Counted from the first letter of the stretch, positions 1-11,433 are shown. The stretch is 41,728 bases of DNA from Gemmatimonadota bacterium (GCA_022563405.1 JADFNK010000001.1:97980-139707), one strand, 5' to 3'. Program-made: numbers and translations. The notes: generated by a model from the sequence alone, not told the origin.

Positions 1-66
1 TGGATGTAAGGCCCGGAAACCGTTAAATTTTAGGATGTCATCAAGGCCTTCCCCGGCATCCGTTCC

Positions 67-1191
67 TTGCGTTTGAGCGTGCTGAAACTCCGGCTTTTTC
101 GCAATCTCGGGGACCAGGAGCTTTCCTTCCCTCCGGAGGGTGTTGCGATCATCGGTGCGAACGCCCAAGGGAAGTCGAACCTACTCGAGGCCATCTACTA
201 TCTGGAAACGTTCCGCTCGTTTCGGGGCGCCCGCGTGGAGCAGCTCATCGCTTTTGGAGAGGATGTCTTCAGAGTGGCCGGACAGGTGGTTTCCGGGAAC
301 GATGTCGGGGGCTCCCCGACCGAGGTCGCGGCGGCTTATGAAGGGTCGAGTCGGCGGCGTAAGGTGACGATCGACGGTGCGGAGCCGGAGCGCATCGGGG
401 ATGCGATCGGCAGGCTGGGCGCCGTGATTTTCTCGCCGGCCGACATGGGTATCGTGAACGGGGGACCGGTCCGCCGCCGCCGATTCATGGACGTGGCCCT
501 TTCGCTGAACGAAGAGGGATACTTGGTGGCCCTGCAGGCCTTCCGGCATGCGCTGGCCCAGCGGAACGCGGCCCTTCGCTCTGGTCAGCTCGAGGCGGTG
601 GTACGGGCCTGGGACGAGCCCCTCGCTCGGAGCGCGGCGACGGTGATGGGGGCCCGGCGAAGATGGGTTTCAGAGTGGCGGGATGCCTTCCGCGGATACT
701 ACGAGGAGGTGAGCGGCGGGGACTCGGCGACGATGACTTACGTGCCCAAGGTCGCCGTGGACGACTTGCCTGACGACGGCATTTATGGCGCGTGCCGAAA
801 CGCTTTGGACGTCCGTTGGGCTGTCGATCTTCGGCGGAAGAGTACGAGTGCCGGACCCCATCGGGACGAACTTCTGCTTGCGCTCGTCGACGGAGAGAGC
901 GCGGTAGAGGCGAGGGAGTTCGGCTCCGGCGGGCAGTGCCGGACGGTTGCGCTCGCGCTACGGTTGATCGAGGGGGACTCGATCCGCAGGGCGAGGCAGA
1001 GTGCTCCCGTTCTCCTTTTGGACGACGCGTTTGCCGAGCTGGACGACGCTCGGAGAGAGAGGGTTCTCGGGCTGATGGGGCAGGACCGTTTCGGTCAGGT
1101 CATCATCACGGCGCCCAAAGAGAGCGACCTGCCTCTCCAGGGGGATGGGCTTCCTCGGTGGGGCATCAACAATGGACAGATCTGCGCGTGA
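67..1191 (+). CDS. recF: RecF, DNA replication/repair ATPase
   Basis: RecF is an SMC-like ABC ATPase that binds DNA at gaps and helps load RecA in the RecFOR pathway. The 374-aa length fits the family. The N-terminus (MRLSVLKLRLFRNL) matches the usual RecF start, so I accept the TTG codon at 67; the nearest upstream ATG (35) is out of frame. Walker A is GANAQGKS (about residues 30-37), the ABC signature region is FGSGGQ (about 285-290) and Walker B is VLLLDDAFAELD (about 315-326). The stop overlaps the GTG start of dciA by 4 bp, so the two are probably translationally coupled. The 66 bp to the left hold no recognisable gene end and no clear DnaA box. Function is assigned from motifs and from gene order. 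Confidence 0.97.
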   Translation: MRLSVLKLRLFRNLGDQELSFPPEGVAIIGANAQGKSNLLEAIYYLETFRSFRGARVEQLIAFGEDVFRVAGQVVSGNDVGGSPTEVAAAYEGSSRRRKVTIDGAEPERIGDAIGRLGAVIFSPADMGIVNGGPVRRRRFMDVALSLNEEGYLVALQAFRHALAQRNAALRSGQLEAVVRAWDEPLARSAATVMGARRRWVSEWRDAFRGYYEEVSGGDSATMTYVPKVAVDDLPDDGIYGACRNALDVRWAVDLRRKSTSAGPHRDELLLALVDGESAVEAREFGSGGQCRTVALALRLIEGDSIRRARQSAPVLLLDDAFAELDDARRERVLGLMGQDRFGQVIITAPKESDLPLQGDGLPRWGINNGQICA

Positions 1192-1502
1192 GCAACGCAG
1201 GGCCGACACGGGTGGCGGATCTCCTCGGTAATCTCTTGGAGAAGCGCGGCCTCGGTACACAGCTCCGGAGGCTTGGTGCGCTCGACGCTTGGTCTGATGC
1301 GGTCGGAGAGAAAATTGCCGAAGTGTCGGAGGCGAAGACGGTTGTGGCGTCGACACTGTTCGTGGAAGTCCGCAGCAGCGCCTGGCTCATGGAATTGAGC
1401 CTCATGAAAGAAGCCCTCTTGGAACGGGTCAATGCGGGGTTGGGTGGGGACGGGACGATCGACCGGATCGTCCTGACGCTGATGGAGGGGGATGGATCGT
1501 AA
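1188..1502 (+). CDS. dciA: DciA-like DUF721 protein, putative replicative helicase loader
   Basis: This 104-aa DUF721 protein has the family's N-terminal pattern: VADLLGNLLEKRGL, then a tryptophan in ALDAWSDAVGEKIAEVSEA, then VEVRSSAWLMELSLMKEALL. DUF721/DciA proteins interact with the replicative helicase DnaB in bacteria that lack DnaC or DnaI. The GTG start at 1188 lies in GTGA, overlapping the recF stop, and it leaves exactly the conserved domain; the reading frame stays open further upstream but there it only shadows recF. The position between recF and gyrB is the conserved place for this family in several phyla. Short proteins of this family diverge widely, so the helicase-loader role rests on family and synteny. 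Confidence 0.88.
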   Translation: MSNAGPTRVADLLGNLLEKRGLGTQLRRLGALDAWSDAVGEKIAEVSEAKTVVASTLFVEVRSSAWLMELSLMKEALLERVNAGLGGDGTIDRIVLTLMEGDGS

Positions 1503-1555
1503 CGACTGTACCAGGGGCTGGATTCGGTCCAGACCCACAACGGAGTGAGCGGTAG

Positions 1556-3517
<1,962 letters not shown>

Positions 3518-3553
3518 CCCGAACTTGTTCCGCAGCTTTCACTAGGACATCCG

Positions 3554-4141
3554 GTGACGGACCCCAAGCGCCTCAACATGCAGCAGTTGGTCTCGTATCT
3601 GGCGGAAAACTCCGCACACTGGATCGAGAGCCAACGGGCCCAGCATCGGGTACACGCGGACCCGCTGCCCGACACGACCCTGGCCGCCCTCAGTGGTTTC
3701 TTCGAGAAGGGAACGCTGGATCGAACCAGAATCAGGCACGTCGCCAGCATCGAGAATCCTCACTTCTACAGGGAATTCGAAGAGGCCGGAGAAGCTTTTC
3801 CTCTGGACTTCACGGTCTGGGCCGCCATCACTTTCGGGGACGTTATCCTCGTCAACGGGGAGCAGGTCCCGGGGCCACCGTCCCACTCGGTCGTCTTCCA
3901 CGAGATGGTCCACGTGGTGCAGTACGACGTGCTTGGGATCCACGAGTTCGCTCGCAGGTACGTGACGCCGTTCGTACAGAGCCGGTTCAACTACATGTCG
4001 ATTCCGCTCGAGAGTGTCGCCTTCGACCTCCAAGGACGGTTCGAAGAATGGAGCGGAGACCCGTTTTCCGCCGAGGAGGAGATTCGCTCGAGAATCAGCG
4101 CGCCCGGGCTCCCTTACGCCGGGAGTGGAAGGCCGGAGTAG
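3554..4141 (+). CDS. Putative zinc metallopeptidase-like protein (HExxH)
   Basis: This is a 195-aa protein of unknown family. It contains FHEMVHVVQY, an HExxH zinc-site motif at about residues 116-120, followed about 33 residues later by PLESVAFDLQGRFE, where E153 is a plausible third ligand as in gluzincin-type peptidases. No signal peptide or membrane segment is visible, so it is probably cytoplasmic. The start is GTG at 3554, preceded at a distance by a weak AGGA. It follows gyrB by 36 bp on the same strand and may be read through from it. The HEMVHVVQ string resembles the DUF4157 core, but nothing else from a contractile injection system is nearby. The metal site is visible; protease activity and substrate are guesses. 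Confidence 0.72.
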   Translation: MTDPKRLNMQQLVSYLAENSAHWIESQRAQHRVHADPLPDTTLAALSGFFEKGTLDRTRIRHVASIENPHFYREFEEAGEAFPLDFTVWAAITFGDVILVNGEQVPGPPSHSVVFHEMVHVVQYDVLGIHEFARRYVTPFVQSRFNYMSIPLESVAFDLQGRFEEWSGDPFSAEEEIRSRISAPGLPYAGSGRPE

Positions 4142-4183
4142 CGTCGTGCTGGCGCCTCTGAAGGCCAGGAATGGCCTCGGCCC

Positions 4184-5908
4184 TCAGCCCTCCCAGAGCG
4201 GTCCGGAGAGCCGCAGCACGTATACCGCGATGAGGCCCAACACACCGATCACCGTCAGATAATAAATCGTCGGCAGGATGGTCTTCCGCAGAGTAGCACC
4301 TTCCCGGCCCAGCAGCCCCACCGTAGCCGATGCGGCGACCACGTTGTGGATCGCGATCATGTTGCCCGCCGCGGCTCCCACAGCCTGGAGGGCCACGATC
4401 ATCGCGCTAGAGATGGCCAGGCGTGCTGCCACTCCGTGCTGGAAGGCAGCGAACATGAGGTTGCTGACCGTGTTCGAACCAGCGATAAACGCGCCCAACG
4501 CTCCGGTTACACCCGCGAAGAGCGGCCAGACACCCCCTACCGTGTTGGCGACAAAACCCGCCATCTCGAGCGGCATCGATTCGAGGCCCGCGTTGTTCAC
4601 GCCCGAATTGATGTAGACACGAACCATGGGCACCGTGAAGACCAGCACGAAGCCGGCCCCCAAGAGGACCCGGCTGGAGTCGACGAACGCGTTCTTGAGG
4701 GCCGTTGCGCTCATGCGGTGCAAGAACGCCGTGATCCCCACGACCGCGATCAGAAGCGTGCCCGGCAGGTAGAGGGGTGTGGTGGTGGCGGTCACCGAAG
4801 TTCCGAAGATCCCCGCCCACTCGATGCTGAAGCTCCTCAGTAAGTCTCCGAACATTCTCTCCGGGTGGACATCCCACCAGGAAAACTCGGGAAGCCGGCT
4901 CAGGACCAGAAGAATGGCCAGCAAGAGGTAGGGAACCCACGCCTTCGCGGCAGACATTTCGGGGTGCTCCCCCACTTCCTCCGAGCTGATTTCGAGGCTG
5001 CCCACCCAGTCCGAGGGCCACTGCTCCGACGGAGGAAAGTCCCAGGTGTCCTTCGGGAGCAGAAAACCGCTACGCGCCGCACGAGACACAACAGCGAGCC
5101 CTATCAGGCCTCCGAGGAGTGATGGGAACTCGGGCCCGATGAGCCACGCCGTGAGGAAATACGGAACGGTGAAGGCGATCCCGCCGAACAGCGCAAACGG
5201 CACTATGGAGAGCCCTTCGGTCCACGACTTCCGGGCGCCAAAGAAGCGGGTCATCATGACGACCATCAAGATGGGCATAATCGTGCCGGTGATCGCATGG
5301 AGGCCGGCGGCTCGTACGGCCACAGCCCGAACATACACGTCCAGCGTGACGCCCGATGCGGCCAGCGCGGCCGTAAATTCGGGGCTCACCACGCCGCCTT
5401 GTACCCCCACCAGGATCGGCGTCCCGACCGCTCCGAAGGTCACGGCCGTGCTCTGGATCATCATGCCCAACATCACGGCGCCCGCCGCCGGGAAGCCCAT
5501 GGCGACCATGAGGGGGGCGGCCACGGCGGCCGGCGTCCCGAATCCGGCCGCGCCCTCGATGAAGGACCCGAACAGCCAGGCGATGATGACGACCTGGACC
5601 CGGCGATCGTCGCTGATGTCGCGGAAGCTCCTCCGTATGGCGGTAACACCCCCCGACCGCTCGAGTGTGTTCAGGAGCAAAATGGCCCCAAAGATGATCA
5701 GCAGTAGGTCGAACGTGAGGAACAGCCCCTGGACGGTGGAGGCGGCCACGTCGACGAACGGCATGTTCCAGACGCTCAAGGCGATGACGACCGCAGTGAC
5801 ATAGACCGCCGGCATGGCCCACTTGGCTGGAATACGAAATCCCACCAGGAGCACACCACCGAGAAAGATGGGTAGGGCGGCGAGGGCGGCCAGCGCTGCA
5901 GGGTTCAC
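4184..5908 (-). CDS. lldP: L-lactate permease family transporter (LctP/LldP)
   Basis: This is a 574-aa inner-membrane transporter of the lactate permease family (TC 2.A.14), which imports lactate or glycolate with protons. The protein is hydrophobic throughout, with about a dozen membrane segments. It has the family signature [19 protein letters not shown] at about residues 115-133 and the C-terminal region [19 protein letters not shown], typical of LctP. The start is a GTG at 5908 with GGAG just upstream. No lactate dehydrogenase or regulator is adjacent. The gene is divergent from the symporter at 6065 and the two share a 156-bp intergenic region, which could allow co-regulation of carboxylate uptake. 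The family is clear; the exact substrate is not shown by sequence. Confidence 0.92.
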   Translation of the reverse strand: MNPAALAALAALPIFLGGVLLVGFRIPAKWAMPAVYVTAVVIALSVWNMPFVDVAASTVQGLFLTFDLLLIIFGAILLLNTLERSGGVTAIRRSFRDISDDRRVQVVIIAWLFGSFIEGAAGFGTPAAVAAPLMVAMGFPAAGAVMLGMMIQSTAVTFGAVGTPILVGVQGGVVSPEFTAALAASGVTLDVYVRAVAVRAAGLHAITGTIMPILMVVMMTRFFGARKSWTEGLSIVPFALFGGIAFTVPYFLTAWLIGPEFPSLLGGLIGLAVVSRAARSGFLLPKDTWDFPPSEQWPSDWVGSLEISSEEVGEHPEMSAAKAWVPYLLLAILLVLSRLPEFSWWDVHPERMFGDLLRSFSIEWAGIFGTSVTATTTPLYLPGTLLIAVVGITAFLHRMSATALKNAFVDSSRVLLGAGFVLVFTVPMVRVYINSGVNNAGLESMPLEMAGFVANTVGGVWPLFAGVTGALGAFIAGSNTVSNLMFAAFQHGVAARLAISSAMIVALQAVGAAAGNMIAIHNVVAASATVGLLGREGATLRKTILPTIYYLTVIGVLGLIAVYVLRLSGPLWEG

Positions 5909-6064
5909 GGGGCTCCAATCGGCTCGAGAGCTTCGGGCGGCCCTCCCTCGGACCGACCCGACAACATGCGGTGGCGGGAGGGTTACGAACAGACCGGAGC
6001 CCGTCTATCTTCGGCGCGGCGGCTTCAGCCGTGAGCGCTCTCCTCGCCCCGCACAGGACATCAA

Positions 6065-7321
6065 ATGGAGCACAATCCAGACGCACCCTGGTACGGCCGC
6101 TTGCACTGGCAGGTGCTGATCGCCATGGTCGTCGGCGCGCTGGTCGGATTCGTCTTCGGAGAGCCGGCGGCGGATCGGGTCGGATGGATCGGCGACCTGT
6201 TCATGAAGTTGCTCCGCATGATCATCGTGCCGCTGGTGCTGACGTCGATCATCTCGGGCGTGGCGTCGGTGGGCGGCGGCCGTGCCCTCGGCCGCCTGTT
6301 CAGCAAGACGATGGGCTACTACGTGCTCTCGAGCTTCCTTGCGGCCTTGGTCGGACTCCTGATGGTCAATCTCATCCGTCCGGGGGTGGGGGCCAATCTG
6401 ACGGGCGCGGATCAGGAGACGGTCCCCGAGCTGGCCACGCCCGACTCGATGGTCCAACTCCTTTTGGACATCGTCCCGCAGAACGTCATTGAGGCGGCGG
6501 CCACGGCCGACATGCTGGCCTTGATCTTCTTCTGCATCGTCTTCGGCGTCGCGCTCTCGGCACTCCCGGACAAGGCCCGGGAGCCGCTCGTCCAGTTCTT
6601 CGACGCGCTCTTCCAGGTGATGATGAACCTCACGTCGGGCATCATAAAATTCCTGCCCATCGGGGTGTTCGCGCTGATCACGCGTATGGTCGGCACGACC
6701 GGCTTCGACGCCTTCCGACCGCTCGCGATGTATGCGCTCACGATCTTTTCTGGGGTGACGATCCACTTCTTTGTGACCCTGCCCATCCTGTTGATCGTCC
6801 TAGCACGGATCTCTCCGCGCATCCACTTCGCCAACATGAGTGAGCCGCTGCTGATCGCTTTCTCGACCAGCTCTTCGGGGGCGACGCTGCCGGTCACGAT
6901 GAAGGTGGTCGAGGAAAAGGTGGGCGTATCCAACAAGATCGCGTCCTTCGTTCTGCCGATGGGGGCGACCGTCAACATGGACGGCACCGCGGTCTTCGAG
7001 TGTGCCGGTGTGCTTTTCATTGCGCAGGTGATGGGAGTCGACCTATCCATTATGGAGCAGGGGATTGTCGTGCTGACTGCGCTTTTGGCGTCGATCGGTG
7101 CGGCCGCCGTGCCCTCGGCCGGGCTCGTGGTGATCTTCATCGTGCTCGAGGCGATCGGTCTGGAGGGCCCGGACGTGAACATGATCGTGGGCTTGATGCT
7201 CGCCGTCGACCGGCCGCTCGACATGTACCGCACGGCGGTCAACGTCTTCAGTGACTCCTGTGGCGCGGCGATCATCGCGCGGTCGGAGGGAGAGACCGGC
7301 GTGGATACGGAAGTGCGGTAA
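6065..7321 (+). CDS. Dicarboxylate/amino acid:cation symporter (DAACS/SDF family)
   Basis: This is a 418-aa inner-membrane symporter of the GltP/DctA family, which takes up glutamate, aspartate or C4-dicarboxylates with sodium or protons. The N-terminal half has LLRMIIVPLVLTSIISGVASV. The re-entrant loop motif reads SSSGATLP (about residues 269-276), and NMDGTAVFE follows (about 304-312); both are hallmarks of substrate and cation binding in this family. The ATG at 6065 has AGGA six bases upstream. The last part, SAGLVVIFIVLEAIGL to DRPLDMYRTAVNVFSD, is intact. It is divergent from the lactate permease. Specificity cannot be read from these residues alone. Confidence 0.95.
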   Translation: MEHNPDAPWYGRLHWQVLIAMVVGALVGFVFGEPAADRVGWIGDLFMKLLRMIIVPLVLTSIISGVASVGGGRALGRLFSKTMGYYVLSSFLAALVGLLMVNLIRPGVGANLTGADQETVPELATPDSMVQLLLDIVPQNVIEAAATADMLALIFFCIVFGVALSALPDKAREPLVQFFDALFQVMMNLTSGIIKFLPIGVFALITRMVGTTGFDAFRPLAMYALTIFSGVTIHFFVTLPILLIVLARISPRIHFANMSEPLLIAFSTSSSGATLPVTMKVVEEKVGVSNKIASFVLPMGATVNMDGTAVFECAGVLFIAQVMGVDLSIMEQGIVVLTALLASIGAAAVPSAGLVVIFIVLEAIGLEGPDVNMIVGLMLAVDRPLDMYRTAVNVFSDSCGAAIIARSEGETGVDTEVR

Positions 7322-7343
7322 AGGCCCGCCAGGAGGTGAGGCA

Positions 7344-9626
7344 GTGAAGTTCGGTGATCGCGCAAGACGAGTGCTTTGGATCGTGGTCCCGTTCATGGTG
7401 ATCGCGGGTTGCACGCGTGATGCGGAACCACCCGTGGAATCGACGCCGGTCCCGACCGCCCATCCGGCGTTGTGGGCGGCCATGCTCGACGAAGAGGACG
7501 CCCGTGGCAAGGGGGTGTCGGGGATCGAGTCCCTGAGCCAGGGCATCAGCGCGCCGGAAGCCGAGCTTCAGCGGTTGGCGGTGCGCGCTCTCGGGCGCCT
7601 CGAGGATCCGCAGTTCATCCCGTTGATCCTTTCGCTCCTCTTTTCCGACGACGAGACCGTCCGCTCGGAGGCCGTGAACGCGCTGGGGCAGGCGACGTTC
7701 CGAACGGATGGTGACGAGGTGGCGGAGGTTCTCTTCGAGTACCTCGTTCGGGAGCGCCAGGAGGGGCCGGCCGTACGCGCCGTGATCGGTCGTACGCTGG
7801 GACGCCTGAGGTATGCTGACGCGGTCGGCTTCCGGCGTGCCGTAGAGACGGTGCTCGGTCTGACCCGTGAGAACGGTGGGGACGCACCGCTCGTGACCCT
7901 CACCGGTGCCGTCATGGGCCTGGAGTCGTTGGCCCGGCGAGGTGGACGGACTGGGATGTCCTTGGCGTCGGTCGAGAGGCTGCAGGAGCTGGTTGCTTTC
8001 GGTCGCCCGGATGACGCGGTTGACTCCCGTGACGGGTCCGCCCCCGCCGGAGCCGGTTTGGATGGGGATTCGACGTCGCTCATCGACGCGGGCCGCGAAA
8101 TGGCCAGGCAGGCGCTGTCAGTGATCAGTGGGTTGGGCTCGGACTTGGGCCCTAAAGCCGGCGTCGAGAGTCCCACGGCTGATTCGGCCCGCGTCCGCCG
8201 CGTGGCGATGCTGGCCCTGTCCGCGCTCGGTGAGATGGAGTTGGACGTCATCGAGGGTGCGATCCGCGATCCGGACCCCGACGTGCGGCGCCTCGCGGTG
8301 ATGGCTTTGGCACAGGGCCCCACGAATGAGGGCACCACCCAGTTCTTGCTCGACGGGCTCGCGGACTCCTCACCCCGGGTCCGCGTGGAGGCCGTTAAGA
8401 TCTATGCCGCTTGGGCTCTGGAGGCTCGAGAGTGCCCGCTCCTCTTCAGCGCCTCCCGGGACGACGACTTGAGTGTCGCGCTCACCGCCCTCGATCTTCT
8501 CGATCAGGAGTGTGACAACCGGCCACAGCAGGAAGAGATCCTCACACGCCTCGTGGCCGGTCTGGAATCCGCCGGACCGCTGGATTGGCATCGTGGCGCC
8601 CACGCGCTCGTGTCCTTGGCCACGGTGTTGCCGGATGTCGCGGCGGCGCTGTTGGATGTTGCGGTTCGGAGCATCAACCCGTTTGTGCGAACGTATGCCG
8701 CGCGAGCGGCGGCGACGATCGGAAGCACCGACGTACTCCAGGTTCTCGCTGCAGATGCGTCGCCCAACGTCCGGACGGCGGCCATGCGGGGACTTTACGG
8801 TCTCGTGGGGCACCGCGCCGACGCCGTGTTCGTGGCGCAGCTCGACCAGAACGACCCACAACTCCTCCTGACCGTGGCGGAGTTTCTACAGGGAACGGCC
8901 AACCCTGCTGAGGCCGTGGGACCGCTCGTCGCTGCGCTCTCACGGGTTTCGCAGGGGCAGCGGGAGACCGCGCGTGATCCCCGCCTCGCGCTTCTCGAGC
9001 GTATCCAGGAGGTGGGAAGTGCTGAGCAGGCTGCTGACTTGGAGCCCTACCTCAATGACTACGACCCCGTCGTGGCGGCGCGTACCTCCCAGATTCTGAC
9101 CGAATGGACCGGTGAGCAACGGGTGCCTCAACCCGCCCCTCTCCAGAAGCAGGCCCTTCCGTCCGCCGAGGAGCTACAGCGTTTGGCCGGTGCACGTATC
9201 GTTCTGGAGATGGCGCGCGGGGGTGAGATCGAGATCCGACTTCTGGTCGAGGAAGCCCCGACGCACGCCGCTCGCTTCGCACGACTCGTGTCGTCCGGCT
9301 ACTTCGATGGCCTCACCTTTCACCGGGTCGTCACGAACTTCGTTATTCAGGGCGGGAGTCCGGCTGCCAACGAGTACACCGGAGACGCAGCTTACACGAG
9401 GGACGAGCTCGGCCTCGCTTCACACTGGCGCGGGACCGTAGCGACATCCACCCGAGGGCGCGACACCGGAGACGGTCAGATCTTCATCAACTTGGTGGAC
9501 AACCTCCGCCTCGATCACGACTACACGGTCTTCGGCGAGGTCGTGAGCGGGATGGACGTGACCGACCAGGTGGCCGAGGGTGATGTGATCGTGCGGGCCA
9601 CATTAGTCGTCCCCGCTGTCGAGTAA
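7344..9626 (+). CDS. Lipoprotein with HEAT repeats and C-terminal cyclophilin-type peptidyl-prolyl isomerase
   Basis: This 760-aa protein combines a long HEAT-repeat solenoid with a cyclophilin domain. The GTG at 7344 follows a strong AGGAGGTG and gives a lipoprotein signal: a hydrophobic segment, then VIAGC with the lipidated cysteine at residue 23. An upstream open frame exists but overlaps the symporter gene. Residues of about 60-590 hold HEAT-like helical repeats, for example LQRLAVRALGRLEDPQFIPL, VRSEAVNALGQ, VRRLAVMALAQG and VRTAAMRGLYGL. Residues of about 615-755 form the cyclophilin: FHRVVTNFVIQGG carries the expected active-site Arg, Phe and Gln, followed by GQIFINLVDNLRLDHDYTVFGEVVSGMDV. 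It probably acts in the periplasm as a membrane-anchored folding factor or scaffold. The stop abuts that of the next, convergent gene with no base between. Confidence 0.93.
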   Translation: MKFGDRARRVLWIVVPFMVIAGCTRDAEPPVESTPVPTAHPALWAAMLDEEDARGKGVSGIESLSQGISAPEAELQRLAVRALGRLEDPQFIPLILSLLFSDDETVRSEAVNALGQATFRTDGDEVAEVLFEYLVRERQEGPAVRAVIGRTLGRLRYADAVGFRRAVETVLGLTRENGGDAPLVTLTGAVMGLESLARRGGRTGMSLASVERLQELVAFGRPDDAVDSRDGSAPAGAGLDGDSTSLIDAGREMARQALSVISGLGSDLGPKAGVESPTADSARVRRVAMLALSALGEMELDVIEGAIRDPDPDVRRLAVMALAQGPTNEGTTQFLLDGLADSSPRVRVEAVKIYAAWALEARECPLLFSASRDDDLSVALTALDLLDQECDNRPQQEEILTRLVAGLESAGPLDWHRGAHALVSLATVLPDVAAALLDVAVRSINPFVRTYAARAAATIGSTDVLQVLAADASPNVRTAAMRGLYGLVGHRADAVFVAQLDQNDPQLLLTVAEFLQGTANPAEAVGPLVAALSRVSQGQRETARDPRLALLERIQEVGSAEQAADLEPYLNDYDPVVAARTSQILTEWTGEQRVPQPAPLQKQALPSAEELQRLAGARIVLEMARGGEIEIRLLVEEAPTHAARFARLVSSGYFDGLTFHRVVTNFVIQGGSPAANEYTGDAAYTRDELGLASHWRGTVATSTRGRDTGDGQIFINLVDNLRLDHDYTVFGEVVSGMDVTDQVAEGDVIVRATLVVPAVE

Positions 9627-10310
9627 CTAGAACGGCACTTCCACGGCCCCGCAGAGGAACTCCATCAATGGCGTGGCGCTCCGAAAGACCTTTGCGAGCT
9701 CCTGTGGAAGTTTCGGGTCGGTGATCATCTTTTTCGAAACCTGGGCCACACCGATGAAGTCCTTCCGCTTGAGATCCTCGACCAGGGGATGGTCGGGGTC
9801 GAAGTCCTTGGGTGGTCGTTTGAGCCGGTCGCCCTCCAACACGTAGGTGTCACGAAAGCGCTTGGCGCCGACGGCTCGTTTCCAGGCCTTCGGATCCTCG
9901 ACGATCGCCTCCCGGATCTTCTTCAGGCTGGGCGAGTCGGGACGCCACAGGCCGGTGCCCGCGAAGCACCCGCCACGATCGATGTGAAGGTAATACCCGG
10001 GCGCGTGGGCATCCTTTCCAAGCTCGTGGCGAAACTGGATGCCGATGGCGGTCTTGTACGGGGTCTTGTCCTTCGAGAACCGCGTGTCTCGGTAAATTCG
10101 AAACATCGAGCCACCGACCGTCCGCGGATCCGACCGGAAGTGTTCACTCAACGTTTTCAGATGGGCCCCGAAGTCGGTGATGAACCGGATGGCGGGATCC
10201 TTCACGTGATCCTCGTAGCGGTGCTTATTCTCGTGGAACCACTCCCGCTTGTTGTTTTCGGTCAGGTCCTTCAGGAAGGTGAAGGTCGCCTTGGTGAAAT
10301 ACGCTGCCAT
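9627..10310 (-). CDS. DUF2461 (TIGR02453) family protein
   Basis: This 227-aa protein matches the DUF2461 family across its length: FTKATFTFLKDLTENNKREWF at the start, then FRIYRDTRFSKDKTPYKT, YYLHIDRGGCFAGTGLW and the C-terminal DHPLVEDLKRKDFIG. The family is widespread in bacteria and fungi but has no established biochemical role. No signal peptide is visible, so it is likely cytoplasmic. The start codon at 10310 is ATG. Its stop codon (9627-9629) directly abuts the stop of the convergent cyclophilin lipoprotein gene. It lies 16 bp downstream of the Vgb-like gene on the same strand and may be co-transcribed with it. Family membership is confident; function is unknown. Confidence 0.9.
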   Translation of the reverse strand: MAAYFTKATFTFLKDLTENNKREWFHENKHRYEDHVKDPAIRFITDFGAHLKTLSEHFRSDPRTVGGSMFRIYRDTRFSKDKTPYKTAIGIQFRHELGKDAHAPGYYLHIDRGGCFAGTGLWRPDSPSLKKIREAIVEDPKAWKRAVGAKRFRDTYVLEGDRLKRPPKDFDPDHPLVEDLKRKDFIGVAQVSKKMITDPKLPQELAKVFRSATPLMEFLCGAVEVPF

Positions 10311-10326
10311 GTGGGGGTTGCTCGCC

Positions 10327-11376
10327 TCAATGGTCGGTGATCGCCCGCGGCTTCAGCGGTGGAAGCTTGGCCTGTCCCAGCGTGTTCGCGTCGGTGCCGA
10401 ACCAGATGGAGTTCGTGGCCTCTTCATAGAACATGTTCCGGACGGAGCCACCGCCACTTCCGATCTCCGTGACGGAGAAGAACTCCTCGGTGTCGGAGTC
10501 GAAGCCCACAAACTTGTTGGGCTGCACTCCGCTCTCGACGAACCAGATCCGGTCCGACCCATCGATGGCCACACCGTAGGGCCTGCCTCGCGGGCCAGAC
10601 GGGTTGTCCCACTCCCGGACATCACCCGTGAGCGGATCCAACCGCCCGAGGCGCCCCAAGGCGTAGTCCACGTACCAGATCTTGTCCTCCGAATCGATCA
10701 CCAACCTCCTCGGCCGCGAGGCTTCGTCGGGCAGGTCGAACGTCTTGAGCTGCATCGATTCAGGGTCCACCGTCGCGATCTTATTGGTGTTGAACAGCAC
10801 GATCCAAGGATGACCGTCCGAGTCCATCTTGATCCCGTACGGACGGCTGGATGCGTTCCGGCCCCCAGCCTGCACGTCAGGAGTCTTCACGAGCGTCACC
10901 TCGCCCGTTTCGGGGAGGAAGCGGCCGACGAAATTACCCTGCTGGACGGTGAACCAGATCTCCCCCTCGTCTCCGAAGACCAGGGTGTGGGGATCGCGGG
11001 CCGCCTCGTCGGGCATCTCGAACTTTACGACCTCGCCGGACTCGGGGTTGAGCGAGCCGATGTGCCTGACGCGGTTACCAGCGTAGAAGACCGTTCCATC
11101 CTCCGCCACGACCAGATTATGGGGCCCCGTCCCGTCGTCGAGCGGGAACTGCCTGAATTCCCCCGTTTCGCGGTCGAGCCACGCCACGTAGTGGCTGCGC
11201 TGACCGACGAACCACACCTTGCCGTCAGGAGCCACGTAGGGGTCCCGTGGCCTGCTCTGTTCCCAGGGGACCTCCCATTCGGCGATCTCGATGGTTTGGA
11301 TCTCTTGGGCTCTGAGCGTTGGGGCGACGAGCCCAAGGCAGAGGAGGGAGAAGAATGCCGATTTGAGCGGGCGCAT
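10327..11376 (-). CDS. Secreted Vgb-like beta-propeller protein
   Basis: This 349-aa secreted protein resembles virginiamycin B lyase (Vgb) and related NHL/SMP-30-like propellers. The repeats read like DPYVAPDGKVWFVGQ, PHNLVVAEDGTVFYAG, PHTLVFGDEGEIWFTVQ, PYGIKMDSDGHPWIV and PYGVAIDGSDRIWFVE, one per blade, each paired with G-x-hydrophobic DP-type strands. I chose the ATG at 11376 because GGAGG lies five bases upstream; a GTG at 11382 is in frame but falls inside that ribosome-binding site. The N-terminus has a signal peptide ending near LRAQE. True antibiotic lyase activity is not implied: most chromosomal Vgb homologues are uncharacterised, and I did not confirm the catalytic His/Glu set. 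Export to the periplasm is inferred. Confidence 0.87.
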   Translation of the reverse strand: MRPLKSAFFSLLCLGLVAPTLRAQEIQTIEIAEWEVPWEQSRPRDPYVAPDGKVWFVGQRSHYVAWLDRETGEFRQFPLDDGTGPHNLVVAEDGTVFYAGNRVRHIGSLNPESGEVVKFEMPDEAARDPHTLVFGDEGEIWFTVQQGNFVGRFLPETGEVTLVKTPDVQAGGRNASSRPYGIKMDSDGHPWIVLFNTNKIATVDPESMQLKTFDLPDEASRPRRLVIDSEDKIWYVDYALGRLGRLDPLTGDVREWDNPSGPRGRPYGVAIDGSDRIWFVESGVQPNKFVGFDSDTEEFFSVTEIGSGGGSVRNMFYEEATNSIWFGTDANTLGQAKLPPLKPRAITDH

Positions 11377-11433
11377 AATCACCTCCAGGAGAGTGGACCG
11401 CGGGGGAGGCGCACGGCCGGCCCCACCTGCCCC

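Noticed and set aside
1-66. End of dnaN or a DnaA-box cluster at the left edge
   Set aside because: No frame resembles a sliding-clamp C-terminus, and no TTATCCACA-like box was seen; the origin is inferred only from gene order.
3899-3930. HEMVHVVQ as a sign of a contractile injection system (DUF4157)
   Set aside because: No sheath, tube, baseplate or AAA genes are adjacent, and the protein lacks the remaining DUF4157 pattern.
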